Shown: positions 25,279 to 34,970 of the stretch, piece after piece | Layout: each line of letters opens with the position of its first letter | Position numbering within the stretch: position 1 is the stretch's first letter | Origin: Ferrimonas aestuarii | GTDB lineage: Bacteria > Pseudomonadota > Gammaproteobacteria > Enterobacterales > Shewanellaceae | Length of the DNA stretch: 64,000 bases | Reading direction: 5' to 3' | Assembly (NCBI RefSeq): GCF_005116665.1 | Contig: NZ_SWCJ01000001.1 | Coordinates: 248,001 to 312,000 of the forward strand | Position numbers and translations under genes: made by a program | Notes under the pieces: generated by a model | What the model was told of the DNA's origin: nothing | Seen by the model: only the letters and a program-made list of their open reading frames with translations | The model's database searches: none

Positions 25279-25575
25279 TTAGAAAACCGCTTTAAAAGGC
25301 TTGATTGTGGAACGCGCATAGACGCCAGCATCGATGTACGGGTCGGCATCTGCCCAAGCTTGGGCTAGCTCCAAGGAGTCGAACTCGGCGATGACCAGTG
25401 AGCCGGTAAATCCAGCGTCACCCGGATCGTTGGAGTCGATGGCTGGCAGCGGCCCTGCAGTCATCAGGCGGCCTTGCTGTTGCAACTCGGTCAGGCGTTC
25501 TAGGTGTTTGGCGCGTACCTGTTTACGCAGTGGCAGGCTGTTGGCGACGTCTTCGGAGTAGATCATGTACCACAT
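25279..25575 (-). CDS. YciI-like protein
   Basis: A 98-residue single-domain protein: [42 protein letters not shown] and a final [20 protein letters not shown]. The conserved His and Asp of the YciI ferredoxin-like fold are present. The fold is related to muconolactone isomerases, but the cellular role of YciI proteins is poorly known. It lies 12 bases upstream of xthA, so they probably share a transcript. A GGGAG-type ribosome site precedes the ATG. Confidence 0.85.
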   Translation of the reverse strand: MWYMIYSEDVANSLPLRKQVRAKHLERLTELQQQGRLMTAGPLPAIDSNDPGDAGFTGSLVIAEFDSLELAQAWADADPYIDAGVYARSTIKPFKAVF

Positions 25576-25750
25576 GGTGAGGCTCCCTTGTTTTTGCGAA
25601 AAATTCGATTATTACGGCATTGATCTTGAGAGTAAAGCGCTGGCAACGACAGAAGTTGCCGGAGACGGTGTGGCTGTTGGACTTTAGATCGGTACCATCT
25701 ACGAACAGCCATGAGAAGTGTGTTGCCGCTTTAGCTTGCGATCTTAGCAA

Positions 25751-25778
25751 GTGGAAAAGGCCCGCAATGATGCGGGCC
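25751..25778 (-). terminator. Rho-independent terminator after the tricorn-like gene
   Basis: On the minus strand, GGCCCGCA, TCAT, TGCGGGCC followed by TTTT, 10 bases after the stop. Confidence 0.85.
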
Positions 25779-25788
25779 CTGGTTTGAT

Positions 25789-28700
25789 TTATTGGCCCAG
25801 CAGTACTTCGACGGCACGCTTAAGCTGCAGGTCTTGCCCTTTGGCGACAGCGCGTTTGTCGTTTTCGACCAGCACATCCGGCTCCAGTTGGTCATTCTCC
25901 ATGAATTTACCGTCCATGTTGGTTACCCCGAGTTGAGGAATACCAAACACCAAGTCACCGCTTTGTAGACCCTCCCACCATACTGCGGTGCAGGTGCCGG
26001 GCACTGGCATGCCCACAATGGTGCCAATTTCATTGGCGCGGTAACCGTTGGGGAAACAGTTGCCATCGGAGTAGTTTCCTTCATTAACCAGCAGCACTGA
26101 TGGCTTGCTCCATCGCTTCATGGAGTTACCTTTGGTACGATTTCCTCGAGGAGTTAGCCAGGAGTATTGCTTGCCGCTGAGCAGGGTGACTAAGTCGTCG
26201 GTCAACCAGCCCCCGCGGTTAAAGCGGGTATCGACGACAACCGCTTGTTTGTCAAAACCACGACCAAAGAGCTCAGAGTGAACCGCGCGGTAGGCGGTAT
26301 CGTCCATCTGTGGAATGTGAACGTAGGCCAATTTGCTACCGGATAGGTTATCTACGTAAGCGCGGCGACCATCAACCCAGCGCTTGTACATGGCATCGGC
26401 TTCTGCGGCTAACGCTTGTGGGCGCACCACGACATCGAACTGAGATTTGCCGTTGATGAAGCTCAGGCGAGTGCGCTTGCCTTGTTTGCCATTCAGTTGC
26501 TTTGACAGGTTACTGCCGGCATTGACTGGCATGCCATCGATGGCGGTTAACACCGAGCCGGGTTTAACTTGGTCGGCATACTTTAGCAGTGGGCTTCGTG
26601 GCAAGACTTCAGCCACTTTCAGCCCGGCTTCACTGGGCACCATATCAAACAGCAGTCCAAGAGAGGCAGTTTGGGCGGCCGGTGCCGTTGGGTGGCGATA
26701 ACGAGTGCCTGTGTGTGAGGCATTGAGTTCACCCAAAAGCTCGCTGGTGATGATGGCAAAGTCACGATTGTTTCCTGCCGCTTTGGCTTTTGGCAGGTAT
26801 TGGCGATACATCAGCTCCCAATCCACACCGTGTAGGTTGGCGTTGTAGAACTTGTCCTTGGTTTGACGCCAGATGTGCTTGAACATGTACTCGCGTTCAG
26901 CATCGGTTTTCAGCGCCATCTCACTGGTGATGGCGATGGCATCCGCGGTAACGCCTTCTCCAAGGCTAAGTTTAGAGAGTACGCCGTCGGCCAACAGAAT
27001 GGCTTCGTCGCCATTTTCATTAAGGGACAAAGCGGCGGACTCAGCATTAAGCTTGAGTGCCAAAGAGGTACTGTGCTCTTCGAAATCTTGTAGCCACAGG
27101 TCGTAGCCCCCCTCAAATCGCGCTAGGTAGTAGAGCTTGTGCTGCTCTGGGGTTAGCACAAAGTCGGCCATGTCGGAGGAGTGCTTAGTGAGGCGAACCA
27201 TGCGGTCATCCAGGTGGTGCCAATCGATCGTAACTTGCGCAACTTGCTCTTGCTGCTCGTCGTCCTTCTCCTCAGTGTTTACCGCTTTCTCTTCAGCTTC
27301 AGCTTGCAGTTCCCGCTCCTCTTTCGACATCTTGTAGTTGTCGTAGGCGTCTTGAGTCAGGAATAGTCCCATGACGTCCATTTCGCTGCCCCAACTTCCA
27401 TGGGAGCGCATGCCAAAACGGTCGGAAGCAAACAGCAGCAGTTCGGGGCTTGCCCATTGAGGGGCAAACTCACCATAGCCAGACATCGAAACATCCACCG
27501 GTGCTTTGCTGCCATCTGCCGGAGCGATACCGATGTCGGTCAACATGGTGAGCCCACGGGAGACGAAACTGGCGGCAATCCATTGGCTATCTGGAGACCA
27601 GACAAAGCTGATGTCGCCGTCGGAGTAGCTGTAGTTGTATTTGGCGGGAAACACGGTGTTGCTGGTGCCATTTTCCAGATCCAGAACTCGGATCTCATCT
27701 CGCTGATGCAGGTAGGCCAACTTTTTACCATCAGGGGAGATAACGGGTTGGAAATTATCAACTTTACTCTTGAGAATCTGAGTTTCGTCAAACTTGGTGG
27801 CGGCAAAGAAGTAGGGCTCATTGGCGTCACTGATGGAGACTTTATAGAGCCCCCATGCCCCATCGCGTTCTGAAGCGAAGGCGATGCTGCGTCCATCTGG
27901 GAACCAGCTTAGCCCTCGTTCCTGCTCTGGGGTGTTGGTCAGTCGCACCGTGGTGCCGTAATCCACTGAGGACACAAACAGCTCGCCTCTGGCGACGAAA
28001 GCCACCTCTTTGCCGCTTGGAGACACAGAGAACCAACTGGCTTGTCCCGCCACGTTAACGGCGGTTTCGTCGAGGTTATTCTTCATCGAGGCCAATTGAA
28101 CGTTGAGCTTTTTGGGTGATTGGCCAGAAATTTGGGTGTAGAGCTCACCATGCCAACTGAAGGCCAGGGTGCCGTTGTCACTAAGGCTCAATGAACGAAC
28201 TGGGTGGGTATCGAAGTGGGAAAGTTGTTGCGGCGCGCTGCCATCGGCATTCATCTTCCAGGCGTTGAAATTGTTGTCACCCTGTTCACTTAAGTAGTAG
28301 AGGCTGTTGCCATCGGCAGACCAAACTGGGGTGCTGTCGCCACCAGCAAAACCAGTGAGTTTCTTATGCTCTTTTGAGGCCTTGTCATAGAGCCAGATGT
28401 CTCGAGCGAAAGAGGAACGGTCGTGTTTACGCAGGCCGTCTTCGTAGCTCTTGTTATCCATGTAGGCGATGGTTTTTCCATCTGGAGACACCCGCGCTTC
28501 CATGGCGGCGGCGGTTAATTCCATGGTTGGCGTGCCACCGGTTACCGGCACGGAATACAGTTGGTGCATCCGAGTGGTAGGAAATGCCGACGAACTGGGG
28601 GAGGGCTGTCGACCTGAGTTAAAGATCACCCGGCGGTTATCAGGGCTAAAATCGGATGGAAAATCATCACTGCTGTGAAAGGTTAGTCGCGTGGGGACGG

Positions 28701-28995
28701 GGTTGTTTAGCGCCATCACATACACATCGAGGCTGCCGTTTCGGTCACTGGCAAAGGCGATGGATTGACCATCGTGGGACCAGATAGGGTAACCATCCCA
28801 GCTGCTGTCTGTGACCAGAGGAACGGCTTTGCCGCCAGAGATCGGAACTTGATAGATGTCGCCTTTGGCGGTGAATAACACCGTTGTACCATCGGGCGAT
28901 ATGGCCGCGTTTCGGAACCAATGACTTGTGGGGGATGCCGCGTGAACCCCTGTTACGGATGCCAGTGTGGCAACCAAGGTGAGTAATTTTTTCAT
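25789..28995 (-). CDS. Tricorn-like protease (S41 family) with beta-propeller domains
   Basis: 1068 residues with a signal peptide (MKKLLTLVATLASVTGVHA). Residues ~25-560 contain repeated PD40/WD40-like blades (ISPDGTTVLFTAKGDIY, WSHDGQSIAFASDRNG, WFPDGRSIAFASERDG). An acidic Glu/Gln-rich insert lies around residues 553-580. Then comes a C1-like helical part, a PDZ domain (ADQVKPGSVLTAIDGMPVN) and the S41 domain with DTRFNRGGWLTDDLV and NEGNYSDGNCFP; Ser976 is the likely nucleophile. Tricorn proteases cut oligopeptides; this one would act in the periplasm on imported or degraded peptides. It is a monocistronic gene with its own terminator. Confidence 0.88.
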   Translation of the reverse strand: MKKLLTLVATLASVTGVHAASPTSHWFRNAAISPDGTTVLFTAKGDIYQVPISGGKAVPLVTDSSWDGYPIWSHDGQSIAFASDRNGSLDVYVMALNNPVPTRLTFHSSDDFPSDFSPDNRRVIFNSGRQPSPSSSAFPTTRMHQLYSVPVTGGTPTMELTAAAMEARVSPDGKTIAYMDNKSYEDGLRKHDRSSFARDIWLYDKASKEHKKLTGFAGGDSTPVWSADGNSLYYLSEQGDNNFNAWKMNADGSAPQQLSHFDTHPVRSLSLSDNGTLAFSWHGELYTQISGQSPKKLNVQLASMKNNLDETAVNVAGQASWFSVSPSGKEVAFVARGELFVSSVDYGTTVRLTNTPEQERGLSWFPDGRSIAFASERDGAWGLYKVSISDANEPYFFAATKFDETQILKSKVDNFQPVISPDGKKLAYLHQRDEIRVLDLENGTSNTVFPAKYNYSYSDGDISFVWSPDSQWIAASFVSRGLTMLTDIGIAPADGSKAPVDVSMSGYGEFAPQWASPELLLFASDRFGMRSHGSWGSEMDVMGLFLTQDAYDNYKMSKEERELQAEAEEKAVNTEEKDDEQQEQVAQVTIDWHHLDDRMVRLTKHSSDMADFVLTPEQHKLYYLARFEGGYDLWLQDFEEHSTSLALKLNAESAALSLNENGDEAILLADGVLSKLSLGEGVTADAIAITSEMALKTDAEREYMFKHIWRQTKDKFYNANLHGVDWELMYRQYLPKAKAAGNNRDFAIITSELLGELNASHTGTRYRHPTAPAAQTASLGLLFDMVPSEAGLKVAEVLPRSPLLKYADQVKPGSVLTAIDGMPVNAGSNLSKQLNGKQGKRTRLSFINGKSQFDVVVRPQALAAEADAMYKRWVDGRRAYVDNLSGSKLAYVHIPQMDDTAYRAVHSELFGRGFDKQAVVVDTRFNRGGWLTDDLVTLLSGKQYSWLTPRGNRTKGNSMKRWSKPSVLLVNEGNYSDGNCFPNGYRANEIGTIVGMPVPGTCTAVWWEGLQSGDLVFGIPQLGVTNMDGKFMENDQLEPDVLVENDKRAVAKGQDLQLKRAVEVLLGQ

Positions 28996-29381
28996 ATTGG
29001 TGGACTTTTTAGGGTGATTGCAAGCTCAGTCCTATGCTTGCGGGCCAGCCGCTGCAACAGACGGGTCATCGATCAGAGTTGTCTATGGGGAAACAGATAG
29101 GGTGGCTCAGTAGCGTGTCTATTGGATATGCGTAGGCCCCATCCTGGGCGCATCACAGCGGCTTCCCTGAGCTGATGATCGGTATCGACACAACTAAGCG
29201 CCCGACTTGTTTTCATAAATCCAATCTATGAATGAGCGTTAGTTATTGTTGTTTCGAGAAATTATCATAATGGCAACCAAACTCATCAGTGAAATGTTAT
29301 TTGGTAACAATTGCTTTCGAACTGTTTCTGAATACGAGGAAGACAGGCGCTTAGCAGTGAATCCGTAAGCGCCAATCACGG
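28996..29381. other. Intergenic region between tad locus end and the tricorn-like gene
   Basis: 386 bases. It contains the promoter region of the tricorn-like gene and a perfect eight-base inverted repeat just after tadD (29346-29373). I find no coding sequence or recognisable RNA. Confidence 0.4.
29346..29373 (-). other. Hairpin at the end of the tad operon
   Basis: GGCGCTTA and TAAGCGCC, perfect inverted repeats with a 12-base loop, start nine bases after the tadD stop. No T run follows, so it may protect the mRNA 3' end or mark Rho-dependent termination. Confidence 0.4.
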
Positions 29382-30407
29382 TTATTGCGCCGAAGACAAT
29401 GGGGCGGCTCTTAGCATTTCGGCTTTGATCTGAGCCTCTTTGCTTGGAAATGATAAGACGCTCTGATGGGAAGATGCGGTGGCTAATTTACCCTGTAACT
29501 CTTGGAGTTTTTCGAGATTATCTTGGGCTTTGGCAAAGTAGGTCGGCGATGAATCAATGGCCTTTAAGAACAGCTCTTTGGCTTGAGCGTAGCGCCCCTC
29601 CAGCATGGCGAAGTAGCCAAGGTCGTTGAGAGCGTCGGGCTCCGGCATCACTCGCTTCAGAGCCACTAGAGCGCGTTTGTAGTGATTCATCCGAACGTAC
29701 AGCAGTCCAAGGTTGTGCCAGGCACGCTTAAAGTCGGGTTGTTTTTGAGTGGCTAAGCGTAATTTGATCTCCGCTTGTTTTAGGTTGCCATCAAGATAGT
29801 AGGAGTAGCCCAAATTGGTCAGCGCTGGCGCATTTCCCGGTTGCTGCTGCAATACCAGCTCATAGTATTGCCGAGCCGCTTCATAGTTGCCGTCAAGGTC
29901 ATTGAGGATACCCATGGCGTTGTAACCTGGCAGTGGAGAGTCAGCGTCCAGCGTTTGAAGTTCGGGCTTTTCGCCAACGATGACGGTTTGATTGAGTTGA
30001 GCCAGGCGCTGTTGATCTAGGTCCAGTGCTTTGGTTAGGTAGCGTTTGGCCTGCTCATTGTCACCGAGTGTTAAATTGATTAAAGCCAATGAGGTCATGG
30101 CATTGATGTGATCGGGTTCTGTCGTTAAGGCATCTTGAAGGGCTTTAAGCGCGTAGCCCGTATTCCCTAACTGAGACTGAACTTCGCCAATGCGGTACAA
30201 GATATCTGCAGATTGTGGCTGCTGCTCAAGTGCCTCAATGTAATTTTTTAGAGCCATCTCATACTGTTTTAATTTCTCTGCTTGCTGCCCTTGCTGCATC
30301 AGCGTGGCGACACTGGGCCGTTGAATTTCCGGCACTTCGGTCTTTGAGCTTGATGCACATCCGCTAAGCCCTAAGGTGGCTAGCAACACGAATAGTATTC
30401 GGGTCAT
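29382..30407 (-). CDS. tadD: TPR lipoprotein of the Tad system (TadD)
   Basis: 341 residues. A lipoprotein signal peptide ends in LGLSGC (lipobox). About six to seven tetratricopeptide repeats follow, for example ADILYRIGEVQSQLGNTGYA, NAPALTNLGYSYYLDGNLKQ and RAWHNLGLLYVRMNHYKRA. TadD lipoproteins help assemble the outer-membrane secretin of Flp pilus systems. It is the last gene of the tad operon, 12 bases after tadC. Confidence 0.85.
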   Translation of the reverse strand: MTRILFVLLATLGLSGCASSSKTEVPEIQRPSVATLMQQGQQAEKLKQYEMALKNYIEALEQQPQSADILYRIGEVQSQLGNTGYALKALQDALTTEPDHINAMTSLALINLTLGDNEQAKRYLTKALDLDQQRLAQLNQTVIVGEKPELQTLDADSPLPGYNAMGILNDLDGNYEAARQYYELVLQQQPGNAPALTNLGYSYYLDGNLKQAEIKLRLATQKQPDFKRAWHNLGLLYVRMNHYKRALVALKRVMPEPDALNDLGYFAMLEGRYAQAKELFLKAIDSSPTYFAKAQDNLEKLQELQGKLATASSHQSVLSFPSKEAQIKAEMLRAAPLSSAQ

Positions 30408-30419
30408 GATCAGTCCTTA

Positions 30420-31397
30420 TTAAAATGCAACATCCCAAACTTCAGCTAGTTTCAGCATAGCTGGCCCAATAGCGACGATGAAAAAAGATGGCCAGATACA
30501 AAAGATCATAGGGAACATCATTTTCACCCCAAGTTTTCCGGCCATCTCCTCCGCAGCTTGAATCCGTTTTTCTCGATACTCTTCCGAGTACACCCGTAGA
30601 GTTTCAGCAATGCCGGTACCTAATCGAATACTTTGAGTGATTGAGCCGTTTAGTCCGCGAATGTCTTCCAGCCCGGTTCGCTCAGCGAACTCTTGCAGCG
30701 CGATCTGCATAGAAAGTCCGGCTCGGGTTTTCTGACAGACGAGTTCAAGTTCTTCTGCAAGGTGATAGTGACTCAGGCGAACCTCGGCCGCGACTCTATT
30801 TAGTGCGGCTTGTAACCCTAATCCTGCCTCACAGCAAACCACCAGTAAGTCTAGGGCGTCTGGAAACCCGATGCGCATCTTCCGCATTCGCCGTTCAGCA
30901 AGATTGTCCAGAACCAAGCTGGGCAAAATGAAGGCGATCCCCAGAAGCACAGCCACTCCGTAGAACAGGATGGTGGTGGAGGTGTTAGGGAAGGCGCGCA
31001 GTAGGTACATGCTCAAGAATACGGCAATAATAAACAGTAAAATTCGGCAGCCGTTATAAATAGCGAGAGCGTTGTTGGAATGAAACCCAGAGTGAATCAA
31101 GCGTTTTCTTGTGTCTTCGTTACCAAACGCGAATCGACCGGTGAGCTTTGAGTCGGCTTTGTGGCTGAGGTTGTGCTCCAAAGAGTGATCAAACTCCTCT
31201 TTGAAGTTGTTGACGTACCCCTCTTGGGCTCGAATTTGTGCTAATCGCCTTTTGGCCGGAGAGTACAATCCACTGAAGAGCAAACCCAGCCCCATCGCCA
31301 GTGAGACGCCTGCGATGGCGGCGATCACATAGATAGCGAACTCTGAATAGGTTTCGTTTTGAAATACCTCGTTAACTAAGCTAAGTAGATACTCCAT
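30420..31397 (-). CDS. tadC: Tad inner-membrane platform protein TadC
   Basis: 325 residues, type II secretion F-domain family. One N-terminal membrane segment, a pair near residues 110-165, the cytoplasmic F domain (ALDLLVVCCEAGLGLQAALNRVA and RTGLEDIRGLNGSITQS) and C-terminal membrane helices. With TadB it forms the inner-membrane platform that moves pilin into the Flp pilus. It lies one base after tadB. Confidence 0.92.
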   Translation of the reverse strand: MEYLLSLVNEVFQNETYSEFAIYVIAAIAGVSLAMGLGLLFSGLYSPAKRRLAQIRAQEGYVNNFKEEFDHSLEHNLSHKADSKLTGRFAFGNEDTRKRLIHSGFHSNNALAIYNGCRILLFIIAVFLSMYLLRAFPNTSTTILFYGVAVLLGIAFILPSLVLDNLAERRMRKMRIGFPDALDLLVVCCEAGLGLQAALNRVAAEVRLSHYHLAEELELVCQKTRAGLSMQIALQEFAERTGLEDIRGLNGSITQSIRLGTGIAETLRVYSEEYREKRIQAAEEMAGKLGVKMMFPMIFCIWPSFFIVAIGPAMLKLAEVWDVAF

Positions 31398-31398
31398 G

Positions 31399-32373
31399 TT
31401 AAACCTCCAGGCGGATCAGTCGTCCGATCCAGTAGGTGCCAATCATCATGCCGATGGCACCGTATAGGAGTAGCCGATTGCCCGATTCGGTGTCAGTCAA
31501 CTCCTTGGCGTAGCTTGGAGAGGTTAAAAACAGAAACGCAAATAGTCCGAGCGGCATCAGCACCAGCACCCAAGCTGACATGCGCCCCTCTGCAGACATG
31601 GATTTTACTTTGCGTTTAAAGGTAAATCGCTGGCGAATCACGCGAGACAGGTTTTTCATGTTTTCCGCTAGGTTACCACCGGTCTCTTTTTGTACCTGCA
31701 CGGCGGAAGAGAAGGCCATTGCAGACACCGAAGGCACTCGCTCAACGAATCGTAGCAGTGCTCGCTTGGTGTCTTTGCCGTAATTGATGTCGGCAAAGAT
31801 AAGTTGGAATTCGAAAGCGAGTGGCCCATCCATCTCTTCAAATGCCAGTTTGATGGAATCTGAGAAGGCGTAACCGGCCTGTAGGCCTCGCCGAAGTATG
31901 TCTAATGCTTCGGGAAATTGAATCTCAATGAGCTCCATTCGCTTATCAAAATCACGATTCATTTTGAAATTAAACAGGGCCAGCACACCCAGAAACGTCA
32001 GTAGGGCCAATAACCAATCGTTACTTAGCATCCAAAGTAGGAAGCTGATAATGATTGCAGACAGTAACGCTAACCCCAGAAATTGGTGCCCCAGAAGTTT
32101 GGAGCCTGATTGTTCCAGTTTGAATGAGATGTTCTGTACAAAGGGAAGCTCCTCAAGACTCCTGCCGAGGGGGGAGGCTTTCTGGAGTCGATTCCGTCTT
32201 AGTAGAGAAACGTTGTCACCACTCTCAGCGTTCTCTTTCGCTAGCTGTTTCAGCCGCTCCTGAATAACACGAGTATCGCCCCGTTGAGGCCGATACACCG
32301 GTAGGAACAGGGCTTGCGACAGAAGGAGTACCGCCGCAAATACGCAGATGAGAAAGATGACTTCAATGCTCAT
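31399..32373 (-). CDS. tadB: Tad inner-membrane platform protein TadB
   Basis: 324 residues, type II secretion F-domain family. N-terminal membrane segment, a double segment near residues 95-130, F domain with FPEALDILRRGLQAGYAFSD and FVERVPSVSAMAFSSAVQVQ, and two C-terminal membrane helices. Partner of TadC. It starts eight bases after the TadA stop. Confidence 0.92.
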   Translation of the reverse strand: MSIEVIFLICVFAAVLLLSQALFLPVYRPQRGDTRVIQERLKQLAKENAESGDNVSLLRRNRLQKASPLGRSLEELPFVQNISFKLEQSGSKLLGHQFLGLALLSAIIISFLLWMLSNDWLLALLTFLGVLALFNFKMNRDFDKRMELIEIQFPEALDILRRGLQAGYAFSDSIKLAFEEMDGPLAFEFQLIFADINYGKDTKRALLRFVERVPSVSAMAFSSAVQVQKETGGNLAENMKNLSRVIRQRFTFKRKVKSMSAEGRMSAWVLVLMPLGLFAFLFLTSPSYAKELTDTESGNRLLLYGAIGMMIGTYWIGRLIRLEV

Positions 32374-32381
32374 GGCCGCTC

Positions 32382-33710
32382 CTATAACAGATCCATATGA
32401 TGGTCGACGCCAAACAGCTCAAATGGCAGGTGAATGCCTTTCTTATTGAGTTCCGAGTGGAAATGAGGCACCACGCCGCTGGCGGCAAACTTGCCTTGAA
32501 TCAGGCCATCTTCCGAACGCCCTTGACGCTGGAAAGCGAAGATCTCTGAAAGCGTGATGACCTCTCCTTCCATGCCATTAATTTCGGTGATGCTGACGAT
32601 TCGGCGACGGCCATCTTCTTGGCGCTCTAACTGAACCACCAGATCAATGGCTGAGGCGATCTGGGTGCGGATGTTTTTAACCGGTACATCGAAGCCGGCC
32701 ATACACACCATGTTTTCCAATCGGCTCAAGGCATCTCGAGCGGAGTTAGCGTGTAAGGTGGTGAGCGACCCTTCGTGGCCAGTATTCATGGCCGTGAGCA
32801 TGTCCATGGCTTCGGCGCCTCGCACCTCCCCCACCACGATACGGTCGGGGCGCATCCGTAGGGAGTTTTTGACCAACTCTCGTTGAGATACTTCGCCGCG
32901 TCCCTCAAGGTTTGCTGGGCGGGTCTCCAGTCGAACGATGTGCTGCTGTTGAAGCTGCAGTTCAGCGGAGTCCTCGATGGTGATGATGCGTTCATCGTCA
33001 GGAATGTAGCCGGACATAATATTGAGCAGCGTTGTTTTGCCGCTACCCGTACCTCCGGATACCAGCACATTAAGCTTGCCCAGCACCACGGCATTAAGTA
33101 CGTCTGACATCGCTTGAGTCATCGAGCCGTATTCCACCAACTGTTCCGCTTTGAGCTTTTCTACGGTAAACCGGCGAATGGACATGCTTGGCCCATCCAG
33201 CGCCAATGGTGGAATGATGGCATTAACTCGCGAACCGTCTTTCAGGCGTGCGTCTACCATGGGGCTGGACTCATCCACTCGTCTACCAACACCGGATACA
33301 ATTTTATCGATGGTGTTGAGCAGGTGCTGGTTGTCGTTAAACGCCATGGGAACGCGCTCAAGCTTACCGAAGCGCTCTACGAAGATGTTATTGAAATTGT
33401 TGATGAGAATGTCTGAGATGGTGGGGTCTTCCAGTAGCGTTTCCAACGGCCCTAATCCCATAACTTCATCATTGATCTGTTTGATGATCTTCTCTCGAGA
33501 CGCCAGGTTAATTGGGCGAGGATTATCATAGAGAATCTCATTACAGATGTTTGAGATCTGTGCTCTGGCTTCCTCTTCGGAAACGGCACCAAGACGAGAG
33601 ACATCCAACAGCTGCATCAATCGTTCATGAAGTTCATTTTTGATGATGGTTTCTTGCTCGGTCAGCAGTTTCTTGCTGATGTCATAATCGTGGTTAGACG
33701 ACATTTCCAT
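32382..33710 (-). CDS. tadA: Tad secretion ATPase TadA/CpaF
   Basis: A 442-residue VirB11/PulE-type hexameric ATPase. The Walker A motif is VSGGTGSGKTTLLN near residues 217-230. ITIEDSAELQ (Asp box), RPDRIVVGEVRGAEAMDML (Walker B) and TTLHANSARDALSRLE (His box) follow in order. It powers assembly of the Flp pilus from the cytoplasmic face. The gene lies three bases after tadZ; the ATG at 33710 has GGAG 10 bases upstream. Confidence 0.95.
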   Translation of the reverse strand: MEMSSNHDYDISKKLLTEQETIIKNELHERLMQLLDVSRLGAVSEEEARAQISNICNEILYDNPRPINLASREKIIKQINDEVMGLGPLETLLEDPTISDILINNFNNIFVERFGKLERVPMAFNDNQHLLNTIDKIVSGVGRRVDESSPMVDARLKDGSRVNAIIPPLALDGPSMSIRRFTVEKLKAEQLVEYGSMTQAMSDVLNAVVLGKLNVLVSGGTGSGKTTLLNIMSGYIPDDERIITIEDSAELQLQQQHIVRLETRPANLEGRGEVSQRELVKNSLRMRPDRIVVGEVRGAEAMDMLTAMNTGHEGSLTTLHANSARDALSRLENMVCMAGFDVPVKNIRTQIASAIDLVVQLERQEDGRRRIVSITEINGMEGEVITLSEIFAFQRQGRSEDGLIQGKFAASGVVPHFHSELNKKGIHLPFELFGVDHHMDLL

Positions 33711-33713
33711 TGG

Positions 33714-34961
33714 TTATTTTCTCCATAACTTGGCCCACAACCCTTGTTGGTTGGGAGCGTTCTCATCGGGAAGTAGGGCATCACATATGGCGTGTATGTC
33801 TTTGGTAATGGCCTCTTTGGGAGCAAAGCTAGAAAGGCGTTTACCTTCGTCTGCACAGCAACTGGCGCGCTTAAAATCATTGCGTACGGTGAACACCGAA
33901 CGAATGCCAATGGTGTCAATGACATCTTCAACACTGATTTGGGCTCTCGATTTATCAAATCGGTTAAAAATCAAATGGATGCGATCTTTGCTGATGCCTA
34001 ATTGCATGGTGAAATAGCGCACCGCGGCGGCGGCGTCCCGTATGCAGGCCACGCTATCTTGAATCACTAAAAGGATGAATTGGGCATCGGTCAAAATGGG
34101 TACTGACCAGTGATCCGGACCTTGGGAGAGATCAACGGTAACTGACGGATAGTGAGCCCTGATCTTAAACAGCAGATTGGGGAGGTTATTAAACTGAAAG
34201 TGGTCACTATCGAGCTGACTAAACGGCAATGTTGGCAATAGGTGGATGTTGTCAATTTGGCTCATAAAGCCCGTGATAGCGCTGTCTTCCAGTTGCTCCA
34301 CGTGGCTCAGGGCGTCCTGAAAGTAATATTGCGGTTGCTTATTTAGCAGCAGCATCTGGTTACCATGGAGGTGGTCACCATCGATCAGGGCAACCGGGGT
34401 GCCTCCATCTCGCATACACAAACAGTCTGCTATTGCGGTGCTGATGAAGCTGGCTCCTGCGCCTCCTTTGGCATTAACTACCGCGATGGTTGGTGCTAGC
34501 TTCAACTCTTCAGCGAGGGCGGAGGCGATGGTGTAGATGGCGTTAGACAGCTCTTCGGTTGGAGCATCTAGGGCGATGAAGTCATTGGCTCCACACTGCA
34601 TGGCGGTTCGCATCAATTCTGCACTTATCTCCTTGCCAAGCACCAGCATGTTGGCGCATTTACCTGAAAAGCTCTGAATAAGCGTGACCGCCTGTTTTTG
34701 ATCCGATGGCACAATCAAAATGAGTAATTTTGCGGCGCGCAGAATCTCAGTGTTGAGTTGATTGATGGGGTGTGAATCCAAAGTCAGGTTGGGTGTCGAC
34801 TTTAGGGTTTTAACCACCTCGGTTTGATCGATTGGATTTGCAGCCACCAAAAGTGCCCGAACCGGCGCGGGCAGGGCTTTTATTTTTTTAGGGATGGATA
34901 CACTCGTATTGTTATTGGTTTCCCACTGAAGAGATGTTGGCATTGATTTATTCTCCCTCAT
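33714..34961 (-). CDS. tadZ: TadZ/CpaE-like localisation ATPase
   Basis: 415 residues. An N-terminal atypical receiver-like domain (residues ~30-150) precedes a MinD/ParA-like domain. Its deviant Walker A is VVNAKGGAGASFIST near residue 160, followed by ALIDGDHLHGNQML. TadZ/CpaE proteins place the Tad machine at a cell pole. Two starts are possible, ATG 34961 (GGGGG upstream) and ATG 34943 (AGGGAG upstream); I keep the longer. Confidence 0.87.
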   Translation of the reverse strand: MRENKSMPTSLQWETNNNTSVSIPKKIKALPAPVRALLVAANPIDQTEVVKTLKSTPNLTLDSHPINQLNTEILRAAKLLILIVPSDQKQAVTLIQSFSGKCANMLVLGKEISAELMRTAMQCGANDFIALDAPTEELSNAIYTIASALAEELKLAPTIAVVNAKGGAGASFISTAIADCLCMRDGGTPVALIDGDHLHGNQMLLLNKQPQYYFQDALSHVEQLEDSAITGFMSQIDNIHLLPTLPFSQLDSDHFQFNNLPNLLFKIRAHYPSVTVDLSQGPDHWSVPILTDAQFILLVIQDSVACIRDAAAAVRYFTMQLGISKDRIHLIFNRFDKSRAQISVEDVIDTIGIRSVFTVRNDFKRASCCADEGKRLSSFAPKEAITKDIHAICDALLPDENAPNQQGLWAKLWRK

Positions 34962-34970
34962 TTTGCCCCC

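Noticed and set aside
25523..25750. A 75-codon frame upstream of the YciI gene on the minus strand
   Set aside because: It overlaps the YciI start in another frame and shows no convincing transposase or other motif, though the segment around 25600-25750 could be an old remnant.
29255..29280. Partial Fur-like sequence (ATTATCATAATGG) upstream of the tricorn-like gene
   Set aside because: Only two of three hexamer repeats fit and there is no iron-related gene nearby.
29000..29340. Possible structured RNA before the tricorn-like gene
   Set aside because: Several short stems can be drawn, but no known RNA family motif was found and nothing distinguishes them from chance.
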